The notes below the pieces were generated by a model. It was not told the origin of the DNA, searched no databases, and saw only the letters and a program-made list of their open reading frames with translations. From contig NZ_BAEP01000075.1 in assembly GCF_000315015.1 (NCBI RefSeq), forward strand, positions 1 to 64,000: 64,000 nt of DNA, given 5' to 3'. Within the stretch, counting starts at the first letter, position 1; every line of letters starts with the position of its first letter. The stretch is from Paraglaciecola mesophila KMM 241. Lineage in GTDB: Bacteria; Pseudomonadota; Gammaproteobacteria; Enterobacterales; Alteromonadaceae. A program made the translations under genes and the position numbers. Positions 46,091-55,318 of the stretch are shown piece after piece.

Positions 46091-46312
46091 ATGAAAAGTA
46101 GATTAAGTGACATTAATATATTTTTATCGGCGTTATCTATATTGTTTTTTGGGTATATAAAATTTTTGTTTGAACCTAGGTTTATTGGGTCAAGAGAAAA
46201 TCGATTTGAGCAGGATAGTTCTCCCTTTCTGCTATGCTCTGGCATCATTTTTTTCGCGATATTTTCGCATCAACAGTACAAGGCTGCGCAGAATCTTATA
46301 GTGCTAAAATAA
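46091..46312 (+). CDS. Diverged copy of the RHS-tip partner membrane protein
   Basis: 73 residues starting MKSRLSDINIFLSALSILFF, clearly homologous to the 76-residue partner at 42553 (MKSRLSGINIFLSALSILCF) through ENRFEQDSSPFLLCSGIIFF. The C-terminal third has been replaced by unrelated sequence (SHQQYKAAQNL), so the second membrane helix is shortened. It follows the decayed tip. It could still be expressed, but its function is doubtful. Confidence 0.6.
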   Translation: MKSRLSDINIFLSALSILFFGYIKFLFEPRFIGSRENRFEQDSSPFLLCSGIIFFAIFSHQQYKAAQNLIVLK

Positions 46313-46443
46313 CACCGCAGCCAAATCACGGGTACAGCGAGGTTAATAAAGGGCAGGATACCTATCTACTGTCCTATGAAGGTATGTCCAGCCAGTCTTT
46401 TGAAGCCTAAGATTTTTTCAATATTTGCTGTTATTCATCCACG

Positions 46444-47166
46444 TTAACCAGCACTGTCGCAATGTGTGCCGTTGTTTGCGTCTTCCTCTTCTTTTACCAT
46501 CTTCAAGTAGGTTGCCAGGCTCTTATCTTTTTCGTCTTGGTAGCGAGTATTGAGTTTTGCGAACTCGGATATTCGGTCGAGGCGAAAGTTTCTAAAAGCG
46601 CCGCGCAGTTCGCACCAGCCGGCCAGTAGCCAAATAGGGCTAAACGAAATCAACGCTAAAGGCCGGATGGTGCGCTGACTTTGCTGTTCGCTTAAATCTG
46701 TATAAGTAAAGCTCACAAGGTGCTTGCGCCTAATGCATTCTCGCACTTCGGTGAAGTTTACCACCCATGGGATCTTATAGCGGCTGGGGGCTGAGAATGT
46801 ACTGATTTGGTGAAGTTCATTAATCAAGGGAGCAGGCAAGGTGGCTTGAATTTTTTTATAGGCGCTTTGCGCTTTTTCAGCAAATTTTTTGTCGGTCCAG
46901 TTACTCACCATACCAATACCTAACGCTATCGCTTCTAATTCGTCTGCATCAAACATGATGGGTGGCAAATGGTATTTTTTATCAATCACATACCCCACAC
47001 CAGCTTCACCCAAAATCGGTACACCCGAATAAATTAGGTCTTGAATATCTCGATAAATTGTTCTGTGACTTACTTCTAATGTTTCAGCTAATGTTTGTGC
47101 TGTAACGGCTTGGTGCATTCTGCGTAAGTGATGAACAATATCGTTGAGTCTTTCGGCTTTGCGCAT
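46444..47166 (-). CDS. WYL-domain transcriptional regulator (YafY-type)
   Basis: 240 residues. An N-terminal DeoR/HTH_11-type winged helix (LRRMHQAVTAQTLAETLEVS then HRTIYRDIQDL) is followed by a WYL ligand-binding domain (about 130-225, with LVSFTYTDLSEQQSQRTIRP, SPIWLLAGWCELRGAFRNFR, LDRISEF). ATG at 47166 gives the normal N-terminus; a GTG further upstream is less likely. It is divergent from a VOC-family gene, with a perfect inverted repeat between them, the usual arrangement for autoregulation and control of the neighbour. Confidence 0.85.
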   Translation of the reverse strand: MRKAERLNDIVHHLRRMHQAVTAQTLAETLEVSHRTIYRDIQDLIYSGVPILGEAGVGYVIDKKYHLPPIMFDADELEAIALGIGMVSNWTDKKFAEKAQSAYKKIQATLPAPLINELHQISTFSAPSRYKIPWVVNFTEVRECIRRKHLVSFTYTDLSEQQSQRTIRPLALISFSPIWLLAGWCELRGAFRNFRLDRISEFAKLNTRYQDEKDKSLATYLKMVKEEEDANNGTHCDSAG

Positions 47167-47214
47167 ATTTGATTGCTCTAGCGTTGTGAACACCTGACGT
47201 TATGTTATTCAAAC

Positions 47215-47239
47215 ACTACTGACATTAGCTGTCAGTAGT
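47215..47239. promoter_or_regulatory. Candidate operator of the WYL regulator
   Basis: ACTACTGACA (47215-47224) and TGTCAGTAGT (47230-47239) form a perfect 10-bp inverted repeat with spacer TTAGC, in the 122-bp divergent region between the regulator and the VOC gene. Confidence 0.6.
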
Positions 47240-47288
47240 CAATGGCTACTATGAAGTTGCGTTAAATAACAACTTACAGGAGAGCGCA

Positions 47289-47675
47289 ATGATTGGTTAT
47301 GTAACGGTTGGAACAGCAGACTTGGCGAAGTCAGGTGCATTTTATGATGCTTTATTAGGAACGATAGGGGCGACGCGGTTTATGGAAGAGCCCAATTACT
47401 TTATTGCTTGGGCGAAAGCGCAGGGTGAGCCATCTCTTGGGGTGGCATTGCCGTTTAATAAAGAACCCGCCACTGCGGGTAATGGCACTATGGTGGCGAT
47501 TGCGCTAGAAACCCCAGAGCAAGTGGATGCGTTTTACCACAAAGCACTTGAGCTAGGCGCAACTACTGAAGGGGATGTTGGCTTTCGCCCCGCGGATGCC
47601 AAATCAGGCTTTTATGCAGGGTATTTTAGGGACCTAGATGGCAATAAGCTCAATGCCTTTTGTATCGTAAACTAA
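47289..47675 (+). CDS. VOC-family (glyoxalase-fold) protein
   Basis: 128 residues with the paired beta-alpha-beta-beta-beta modules of the vicinal oxygen chelate fold: MIGYVTVGTADLAKSGAFYD, GNGTMVAIALETPEQVDAFY, and the C-terminal GFYAGYFRDLDGNKLNAFC. ACAGGAG precedes the ATG. Likely a small metalloenzyme or lyase/detoxification protein; the substrate is not predictable. Probably controlled by the divergent WYL regulator. Confidence 0.85.
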   Translation: MIGYVTVGTADLAKSGAFYDALLGTIGATRFMEEPNYFIAWAKAQGEPSLGVALPFNKEPATAGNGTMVAIALETPEQVDAFYHKALELGATTEGDVGFRPADAKSGFYAGYFRDLDGNKLNAFCIVN

Positions 47676-47768
47676 CGCCTTTTGCCCTTTCACAGGAAAC
47701 TTAAGTTGTGCTGAGGGTCTTAATAGCGGCAACACAGTAGGAAAGTCAGTTAGTGTTAACTCGACGCT

Positions 47769-47792
47769 AAAAGCCCTGAGCTCAGGGCTTTT
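47769..47792. terminator. Bidirectional intrinsic terminator
   Basis: A perfect 24-bp palindrome with arms AAAAGCCCTGAG and CTCAGGGCTTTT, followed by TT on the plus strand. It closes the VOC gene. Confidence 0.85.
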
Positions 47793-47825
47793 TTGTCTTT
47801 CAGCGCATTCAGCGCTTAGTTCAGA

Positions 47826-47850
47826 AAGTGTAAAGGCAACCTTTACACTT
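47826..47850. repeat. Perfect hairpin upstream of the DUF2780 gene
   Basis: AAGTGTAAAGG (47826-47836) and CCTTTACACTT (47840-47850) flank the loop CAA. It could be a second terminator or an operator; the rest of 47793-48051 has no gene. Confidence 0.5.
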
Positions 47851-48051
47851 TTGTTGGAGTAAAGTGCTGATATCTGAGTTAGCATATCGTGTTCTGATAT
47901 ACATTATTACTGCATTCGAACTTTATACACCTATTGCATTCTAAAGCGAGCATGAGGGAAGCGCGATGTCGTTTTCATGGTGTGATTAATTGAATACGTG
48001 CAGTGTTAAAACCCAAATATCCAATCTACTGAATAATCTAAGGACTTTTAT

Positions 48052-48633
48052 ATGAAAAGCAGCATGAAAATATCTTCTGTTTTACTCATCACCACTTTGA
48101 CTTTGTCATCACAGGCATTTGCCAACGACACGGTAGATAAATTAAAAGGCTTGCTGGGTAAATCTAGCAGTACAGAATCAACGCAATTAACTCAGTCTAC
48201 ACAAGCATCTGAATCCTTGGACATTGCAAGCTTAGTCAGCATGGTGTCTGACAACCTAGGGGTGACTGAAGAGCAATCGCAAGGCGGTGTTGCTTCTATT
48301 TTTGACTATGCCAAAGAAAATCTTTCGGGTGGCGATTACACCCAGCTTGCGTCCAGTATTCCTGGTTTAGACAGCCTGATGGATTACGTTCCAGACGTGT
48401 CCTCTGATTCATCGTCAAAAAGCTCTTCCATGTCGGGCTTGTTAGACAAGGCTTCTGAATATAGCTCTTCGTTAAGTAGCATAAACGAATTGAAGAAACA
48501 GTTTGAAGCCCTAGGTTTGGATTCTGACATGATCAGCAGTTTTGTTACCCAAATCAACGCTTACTTAAGCGGTGACAGCGATACCCAAGCATTGCTTCAA
48601 TCTGGGTTAGGTAAGTTAACCTCTTTACTTTAA
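48052..48633 (+). CDS. DUF2780-family exported protein
   Basis: 193 residues. A signal peptide (VLLITTLTLSSQAFA) precedes a serine/threonine-rich linker and a conserved helical domain, SLVSMVSDNLGVTEEQSQGG … GDYTQLASSIPGLDSLM … ELKKQFEALGLDSDMISSFV, as in DUF2780. AAGGA precedes the ATG. Probably periplasmic; function unknown. The next gene starts 82 bp downstream, with a TATAAT-like box at 48681 in the gap. Confidence 0.8.
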   Translation: MKSSMKISSVLLITTLTLSSQAFANDTVDKLKGLLGKSSSTESTQLTQSTQASESLDIASLVSMVSDNLGVTEEQSQGGVASIFDYAKENLSGGDYTQLASSIPGLDSLMDYVPDVSSDSSSKSSSMSGLLDKASEYSSSLSSINELKKQFEALGLDSDMISSFVTQINAYLSGDSDTQALLQSGLGKLTSLL

Positions 48634-48715
48634 TCATCGTTTGGCGAGCTTATTGTCTATCGGTGGTGAGCTCGCCAGCCTATAATACTCTTCTCGTTCT
48701 AAAATCAAGCCTGCC

Positions 48716-51700
48716 ATGCCATTCAAAAATTTAGCTTTGACATTCAGTAACCAAGCAAAGTGGGTGCGTATTGCCACTTATCTGGTCGTTACTTATCTCC
48801 TTTATGCGCTGGTTTTAGGTGTTATAACGCCTCTGGTGTTGCAATCAAAGCTCCCCAGTGCGCTAAGTGAAAAGACAGGGCGCGCTGTTAGCATCGAAAA
48901 AATACGCATTAATCCCTTTTTACTGCGCGTTCGGGTAACGAATTTTCAAATTAATGAACAAGATAGCAATGAGCCTTTTGTGCACGTTGCGCTATTAGAG
49001 CTAGATACAGGATTTTGGCAAAGTTTATTGCACCTGACACCGGCGGTTGAGCATGTGTACATAGAAAAGCCATTTGCGCACGTAGCACGCACAGCTGGTG
49101 GCGATAACACTCGTTTTAACTTCACTGATGTTATTGAAACGCTCTCACAAAATGGGGATGAGCAACCGCAGGAAGATGAAGCGACTAGCGAAATCCCGCA
49201 TATTCGCCTTGGATTATTTCGGCTTTCAGATGGTCATGTGATGTTGTCAGATAAGGTAACAGGCACTGATATTAACTATCCTGAATTGGCATTCGAGTTA
49301 ACCGACCTAGATACACTTGCTTCAATCGCAGTTCCCGCCACAAAGAGGGATGCGCTTTTACCTGAAAATCACTATGCGTTCACCTTACTTACCGATGAGG
49401 GCGGGGCGGTTCACCTTGACGGGCAATTTCAATTGTCGCCCCTTGAGGTGAAAGGGAGTATCAAACTAGAGAGTATTGCCCTGCCACCTTTGTGGCCATT
49501 GTCGAATGAACTAATGGAAGCAAAACTCACAAGTGGATTGTTAGACCTCAATTTGAACTATGCCATGACACAGAGTGATAGCGACATGCATGTACAAGTT
49601 AACCGTGCGCAACTGAGCGTTTCGGACTTGACGATTAGTGATGCTACTAGCCAACCTAAAATTAATATCGCAGGTATACACATTACGGGCGTTGAACTTG
49701 ATAGCGTTTCGCAGCAAGTGGATATTAACAATATTCGTATCGATGCACCGTGGTTTGAAGCGAACCTCGATAAAAGCGGTGTGGATCTGGTTGCTATGCT
49801 GACCCCAAAAGCACAGGGAGAAGCTGCTTCTACTACTGAATCTAAAACTGAATCTGATACCGAATTTAAAACAAGGCCACAATCAGAGCCTGAAACCGCG
49901 CAGGGAACAAAGCCACCAAACGAGTCTCAAGCCGATTCACAACGAGTCTCACAAGATTCAGCTGTTACCCAAACCGCGAGTGCATCACATGCCGACTCAT
50001 CCGCCCACGATTTACCTTCGAGTCAGGCCGCTGACTCTTCGGATGATAATGCTAATTCGGCCCAGACAGCACCCACTTCGGTTACCGCCACTGAATCTAA
50101 ATGGCGAGTCATCCTGCAATCATTTGCGTTAAACAATGGTGGAGTTGACGTAAATGAAAGCATGATGGCGGACGATGTGCATTGGCGCGTGTTTGATATT
50201 AATGCCTCAACAGGGGTAGTCGATACCCGTTTTGGAAGCCCTATCGACTATGCATTACAGCTCGGGATAGCAAGCGATGCCACTAAGCGCCCAACGAGTG
50301 CATCAGGCAAGTTTACGACTAACGGTAAGGTCATGGTGAAAGAGCAACAACTGTCCGGCTCGGTAGATTTTAGCCAGTTCGCTTTGTCGCAATTACAGCC
50401 TTATATCTCACAGTATTTGAACGTCAATATGCAAGAGGGGGACGCTGGCATATCGGGTACATTTTCTGCTGGCGTTAATAGCCCTATTAGCTTTTCTGGC
50501 CAGGCTGGCGTGAGTGCGCTTGTGGTCACCGATGGGCCCAAACAAGAGCCGCTGCTTAAATGGCAATATATGCAAGTGGATGGCATTCAATACGACTCAC
50601 ACAAACGCGCATTCTCATTACAAAAAATCGCCTTTAATAAGCCTTTTGCCAAACTAGTGATTGATAAAGACAAACACACGAATATCAGTGACTTGGTTAT
50701 ACCGCAAACAGCAAATGATGCGAACACTGAGCAACCACAGGCAACTGACGAGGATAGTGATACAGCACGACAATCTGACCAGCAAACTTCACCAGAAACG
50801 GCATCTGCAATGGCGATTGATATCGGCGAAATCAGCCTGCTCAATGGCAGCGCTTACTTTGAAGATAACTCACTTAGGCCACGTTTTGCATCCAGTATTG
50901 AGGCGCTTAATGGCAGTATTGCAGGCTTGTCGTCCAGTGCTGATCAACCTGCGAAAGTGGATATTGCTGGCAAGATAGATGGCTATGCGCCTGTTGCATT
51001 AAATGGGGCCATTAACCCGCTGCTTGAGGACATGTTTCTTGATTTGAATTTTTCGGTGAGTGGCGCAGAGCTGACATCGGTTAACCCCTATTCGGGCACG
51101 TATATGGGGCACTTTATTGACAAAGGGCTGTTGTCTCTCGATGTGAAATATTCCCTGCAAGACAATCAGTTACGCGGTGATAACCATGTGGTGATTGACC
51201 AGCTAACCTTGGGTAGAAAAACAGATTCTGATCAGGCGCTTAGCCTACCACTAGGCCTCGCTATTGCGTTATTACAAGACTCAGATGGTGTGATTGACTT
51301 AGGCATGGAAGTGTCAGGTGATTTAAATAACCCTAGCTTTGGTTTTGGCTCGATCATTTTAAAGGCATTAGGTAATTTGATCACTAAAGCCGTTACCGCG
51401 CCGTTTTCCTTGTTGGCCAATCTAGTTGGCAGTGACGATGAGTTAAGTGAAGTCGCGTTTTCCTCTGGCTCTGCAGAGTTAAACGGCGATATATCTGAAA
51501 AACTGAATACATTAGCCGAAGCCTTGGCTAAGCGCCCAGGTCTAAGAGTTAACATTGAAGGTACAGTGAACGAGGTGCCAGATGCGTACGAACTGGCCGA
51601 ACAAAAATTGCAGCAACAGTTACTTGAGCTGTCAGGGGAAGCGGCTCTTCCTGCTGATTTATCCTCAAGCACGCTAGTACTAGCAAGTCCTTTTGGACGT

Positions 51701-52051
51701 GCATTAACAACATTGTTTGCTTCCGCGACGAATAAACAAGTGGATGAAGAACGGCTGACAGTAAAAGCGCAACTGTTACAAGGCCAGCCCGATGCAGATG
51801 ATGGCCAGAGCACTACCACCCCAGAGCAGCTAGACCAGGCCCTGGTGATTGCCATGTACAATCAGGTGAGAAGCAGTATTAATATTCCCCCGCGTGCCTT
51901 AGGTAAACTCGCTGATACACGGGCCAAAGTGGTTAAAACCTTCTTGGTTAACTCAGCTAATGTTGATACCAATCGCCTATTTTTGCTCAATAGTCGCCAG
52001 CATCTACAGCGTGATAAGAGTGGTGTAACGCTCACCCTAGAAGCAAATTGA
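48716..52051 (+). CDS. Very large DUF748/AsmA-like envelope protein
   Basis: 1111 residues: one N-terminal membrane helix (ATYLVVTYLLYALVLGVI), then long beta-rich DUF748 repeats (ALSEKTGRAVSIEKIRINPF; VNPYSGTYMGHFIDKGLLSL; GVIDLGMEVSGDLNNPSFGF). A C-terminal OmpA-like stretch (LNTLAEALAKRPGLRVNIEG) closes it. A low-complexity Ser/Thr/Glu/Asp segment sits at about residues 365-460. Such proteins are anchored in the inner membrane and span the periplasm; AsmA-like relatives are implicated in lipid transport. No strong ribosome-binding site is seen. It converges on the TonB-receptor operon. Confidence 0.85.
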   Translation: MPFKNLALTFSNQAKWVRIATYLVVTYLLYALVLGVITPLVLQSKLPSALSEKTGRAVSIEKIRINPFLLRVRVTNFQINEQDSNEPFVHVALLELDTGFWQSLLHLTPAVEHVYIEKPFAHVARTAGGDNTRFNFTDVIETLSQNGDEQPQEDEATSEIPHIRLGLFRLSDGHVMLSDKVTGTDINYPELAFELTDLDTLASIAVPATKRDALLPENHYAFTLLTDEGGAVHLDGQFQLSPLEVKGSIKLESIALPPLWPLSNELMEAKLTSGLLDLNLNYAMTQSDSDMHVQVNRAQLSVSDLTISDATSQPKINIAGIHITGVELDSVSQQVDINNIRIDAPWFEANLDKSGVDLVAMLTPKAQGEAASTTESKTESDTEFKTRPQSEPETAQGTKPPNESQADSQRVSQDSAVTQTASASHADSSAHDLPSSQAADSSDDNANSAQTAPTSVTATESKWRVILQSFALNNGGVDVNESMMADDVHWRVFDINASTGVVDTRFGSPIDYALQLGIASDATKRPTSASGKFTTNGKVMVKEQQLSGSVDFSQFALSQLQPYISQYLNVNMQEGDAGISGTFSAGVNSPISFSGQAGVSALVVTDGPKQEPLLKWQYMQVDGIQYDSHKRAFSLQKIAFNKPFAKLVIDKDKHTNISDLVIPQTANDANTEQPQATDEDSDTARQSDQQTSPETASAMAIDIGEISLLNGSAYFEDNSLRPRFASSIEALNGSIAGLSSSADQPAKVDIAGKIDGYAPVALNGAINPLLEDMFLDLNFSVSGAELTSVNPYSGTYMGHFIDKGLLSLDVKYSLQDNQLRGDNHVVIDQLTLGRKTDSDQALSLPLGLAIALLQDSDGVIDLGMEVSGDLNNPSFGFGSIILKALGNLITKAVTAPFSLLANLVGSDDELSEVAFSSGSAELNGDISEKLNTLAEALAKRPGLRVNIEGTVNEVPDAYELAEQKLQQQLLELSGEAALPADLSSSTLVLASPFGRALTTLFASATNKQVDEERLTVKAQLLQGQPDADDGQSTTTPEQLDQALVIAMYNQVRSSINIPPRALGKLADTRAKVVKTFLVNSANVDTNRLFLLNSRQHLQRDKSGVTLTLEAN

Positions 52052-52093
52052 TACGCAGACGAGCACGCAATCATGTTAGGTGATAAAAACAAA

Positions 52094-52135
52094 AATGCCG
52101 CTCAAGTCTTTTACTTAAAAGAACTGGGCGGCATT
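52094..52135. terminator. Bidirectional terminator between convergent units
   Basis: Long imperfect stem with outer arms AATGCCGC (52094-52101) and GCGGCATT (52128-52135). It is U-rich on the minus strand side (from AAAAACAAAAA), so it chiefly ends the TonB-receptor transcript. Confidence 0.7.
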
Positions 52136-52185
52136 GTCTTGTTTTGACGTTTATTGCTATGTGCTTAGTAATTAACGCCTTGCGG

Positions 52186-55100
52186 TTAGTATTTAACGCT
52201 AACGCCAGCGAATAGACGAGGGCCGTAGTCGTTTACTTCACCCAGGTTGCCTTGCACGTAGTAGTCCTGCGATTTTGGTGCGCTAAACAGGTTAATCGCT
52301 TCTACTTTCACCCGTATATTACTATTGATTTTATACGACGCGCGAGCTTCCCACACACCAACTTCATCAACATAACGCAGACGGGTGCCGTTGCTGGTAT
52401 AAGGTTGGAAATATTCGCTACGGTACTTATAAATAATCGCCGTGTCTAAATCACCAATTTGATAGTACAGCTGGCTGCTAAACACGTGTTCGGAAAAACC
52501 AGGCACTGAGCCAGGTGGTACAATGCCGGCTTTAAGTTGAGTGGTGTTACCGTCTAAATCGGTAATAAAGGTATCACCGTACAAACTGTCTTCGAATTCG
52601 AAGTCGGTATCCGCATAATTGTAGCCAATTTTGATACCAATTCCGCTGTCCCACCGATAGGCGATTGACGTTTCAATACCAAATAAATCAGCTTCGTCGT
52701 CAGTGGTAACCGAATTGGTGACTGGTAATGCAAAAGTTTCACCGTCGATTTCAAAGTTTTCGAGTACTGTTCTTTGCTGAAAGCCACCTTGGAATTGTTT
52801 GTAGTAAAAGCCAAATGCAAAGATAGAATCTTCATTCGGGTACCATTCAAACGCCACATCGTAGTTCCACGACATTAAGGGCTGGGTATTTGGGTTACCA
52901 GAGCCGTTTACACCGACCAGTAAGTCTGACAGAGACGTAGGAGCGATATCATCATCTGTTTGGAATGTGCGGCTGTAGCCCATATCAGACGGGTCAGCGC
53001 GGGACATGCCACGGTAAACACCACCACGAATTAAAATGTCATCGCTGTAATTAACCACTAAGTTGAAGCTGGGGAGCACTTCAGTGTAATCGCCGCCCCC
53101 TTCAATTCTTTCTAATGAGTCGCCTGGCACAAGACTGAGCACACCGAGTTCGTCTGTGACTACCTCAAAGGTGTTTCTAAAACCGATTGAGGTGACGTCT
53201 GTATCAACTAGGCGAACACCAAAGTTACCGCGGATCAATTTACCAAACATTTCGGTGTCATAACTTGTCATAACGTAAGCAGAGTTGGTTTTTTCTGTCA
53301 CATCTATGGTGCCGCTATTTTCGTACTCTAGTTCAGGGTAACCAAACTCAGCACCTTGAGATGCAGCAACCGCCTCAGAAAAACACAAGTTATCATAGGT
53401 TGCCCAAGACGATCCTGTTCCGCTATCAACTACGTTGCCGTCACCATCTACATGGGTGACTAAATTCCCGTCAGACACTTCAGACAAAAAGCCACTTTCT
53501 GGGAAGTCTTTTTGGCAACTCTCAAGTACTTCAATGGCAGAGGTGTTACCCGTGTCTAAGGTGTATTCATTTCTTGAGCCGTTACCTTGACTGCCGCCGT
53601 ACTGAATAAAGCTCAATTCAGACGTTCGAAGGCCAGCTTGTACACTGGTAAAAACATCGCCATCTAACTGGTAATCAAAATCTATCCGCGCGGATTTAAT
53701 TTCATTGTCCCGAGTATTTTCTTTATCGATGCGGGTACGTAAGCTGTCAGTAAAATTACTGATGTCAGTCAAATCTATATCTGTCACCGTAAAGTGCGGG
53801 ATATTATCACCCATATCCCAGCTAAAGAATTGTCTGTCTGGGGTGCGTCCTCTGTTCGACACCTGCAGCTCTTCACGCTCGGTTTTTGAATAAGACACAT
53901 CCACATTAATGGTTAGCGCGTCTGTCGCGTAATGCTCTACGTTCAATCCATAGCCGCGGTATTTTTCTTCCCGAGAAAACTGCTCACCTGCTGATTCTAT
54001 GCGATCTTGACCTTCCCAGTGCAATATACCGCCCACACTATTGGTTACTAGCGTTGGACCGGTTAAACCTGGTATGGCGCGTTTTTGTAAAAAGATTAAG
54101 TCATGACGGGATTCTTGTTGGGTGCGGTCAGATACTTGTGCATCGAAGTTGATATCCCACGCATCGGATGGTTGAAATTGCAATGCTAGGAACAGAGCGT
54201 CTCGTTCATCCGAGGTCTCATTTTGGCGGTAGCTACGGCTACTGCCAGTCCACGCATAAGGGATTCCATCACTTTCGGCTACGCCTGTTTCTGGGTCAAT
54301 ATTGGCTTGATAACCTTGGTTGCTGCTACCACTGACTTGGTCTTCACAGTCACCTGCGCTGCTACGGTAAAAGCCTTCGTTAGTATTCGTCGGGTCGTTC
54401 AGGCAGGCCCATAAAGACGAGCCCGTTGGACTTGAGCTTCTGTACTCAGCTTCTGGTTGGCTAATGTCTTGGCGCTGCACCCCAAAAGACACCCCAAGTG
54501 CTTGGCCATTATCGAACTCAAATTGGTCAACATAACTAAAGGTGCCGCGAAACCCTAAATCCCCTTGCAAAGAGTTGTCTACATTGCCTTCCTCAGGGTT
54601 GTAATTGGCTTTGACTTCACCTTGAAAGCGTTGCTTGCCAAAGTCTAGCGGCTGAACCGTTTCTAAAGAAATCACTCCAGCCACACCGCCTTCAATCATG
54701 GAAGCATCTTGGGTTTTATAGATAGCGACTTTCTTAACCAGTTCTGACGGAAACTGTGAGAAGTTAACCGAGCGGTCACCACTGCCATTCGTCGCTTGAC
54801 GTCCGTTAATGTGAGTCGCACTTAAAAACGGGCCTAGACCACGAATGGTAATCTCCGTCGCGCCGCCGTTCTCACGGTGTGATGCTGCGCCAGTAATAGA
54901 TTCCAGCGCTTCACCAATAGAAAGGGCAGGCAAATCGCCAATATCTTCAGAAGAAAGTCCATCCACTACCGTGGTGGACTCTCGCTTGATGGCAATTTGA
55001 TCTTGAATTGTACGGCGGGTGCCGACCACATCAATGATTTCCAATTCAGCATCACTTTCGTCAGTTAATTGCTGTGCTTCTTGCGCGTGTAATGTTAGGG

Positions 55101-55227
55101 CCGTTGTGCTGGCTAAACTTACTAAAATGGCTGTTTTTATCCATTTAGCAGTTGGGCTCAGTCTAAATCTTCTATTCTCCATGCTACGCGGATGCGCGGT
55201 GTTCTTTTGTTGTGTGTTCAACGACAT
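52186..55227 (-). CDS. TonB-dependent receptor (Xanthomonas-type, TIGR01782-like)
   Basis: 1013 residues from the ATG at 55227, which has CGGAG upstream; the frame stays open to 55350. A signal peptide (IKTAILVSLASTTALTLHAQ), a TonB box (LEIIDVVGTRR), a plug domain (DLPALSIGEALESITG; ITIRGLGPFLSATHINGRQA; GVAGVISLETVQPLDFG) and a 22-strand barrel ending GPRLFAGVSVKY. This subclass imports oligosaccharides in marine bacteria. It lies about 90 bp after the PL6-like gene on the same strand. The PL7 gene further upstream suggests alginate oligomers as the cargo. Confidence 0.92.
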   Translation of the reverse strand: MSLNTQQKNTAHPRSMENRRFRLSPTAKWIKTAILVSLASTTALTLHAQEAQQLTDESDAELEIIDVVGTRRTIQDQIAIKRESTTVVDGLSSEDIGDLPALSIGEALESITGAASHRENGGATEITIRGLGPFLSATHINGRQATNGSGDRSVNFSQFPSELVKKVAIYKTQDASMIEGGVAGVISLETVQPLDFGKQRFQGEVKANYNPEEGNVDNSLQGDLGFRGTFSYVDQFEFDNGQALGVSFGVQRQDISQPEAEYRSSSPTGSSLWACLNDPTNTNEGFYRSSAGDCEDQVSGSSNQGYQANIDPETGVAESDGIPYAWTGSSRSYRQNETSDERDALFLALQFQPSDAWDINFDAQVSDRTQQESRHDLIFLQKRAIPGLTGPTLVTNSVGGILHWEGQDRIESAGEQFSREEKYRGYGLNVEHYATDALTINVDVSYSKTEREELQVSNRGRTPDRQFFSWDMGDNIPHFTVTDIDLTDISNFTDSLRTRIDKENTRDNEIKSARIDFDYQLDGDVFTSVQAGLRTSELSFIQYGGSQGNGSRNEYTLDTGNTSAIEVLESCQKDFPESGFLSEVSDGNLVTHVDGDGNVVDSGTGSSWATYDNLCFSEAVAASQGAEFGYPELEYENSGTIDVTEKTNSAYVMTSYDTEMFGKLIRGNFGVRLVDTDVTSIGFRNTFEVVTDELGVLSLVPGDSLERIEGGGDYTEVLPSFNLVVNYSDDILIRGGVYRGMSRADPSDMGYSRTFQTDDDIAPTSLSDLLVGVNGSGNPNTQPLMSWNYDVAFEWYPNEDSIFAFGFYYKQFQGGFQQRTVLENFEIDGETFALPVTNSVTTDDEADLFGIETSIAYRWDSGIGIKIGYNYADTDFEFEDSLYGDTFITDLDGNTTQLKAGIVPPGSVPGFSEHVFSSQLYYQIGDLDTAIIYKYRSEYFQPYTSNGTRLRYVDEVGVWEARASYKINSNIRVKVEAINLFSAPKSQDYYVQGNLGEVNDYGPRLFAGVSVKY

Positions 55228-55318
55228 TTCGAGATCTCCGTTGTGTCTTTTCATGCTTTCTTTCATGCTTTTTTCGCGGCGAATGGTGGTTTCAGAGTGT
55301 AAAGGCGCTCGGCGTTGA

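Noticed and set aside
47634-47885. 83-codon minus-strand frame opposite the VOC gene terminator
   Set aside because: It runs through two hairpins and has no start signal; an antisense shadow.
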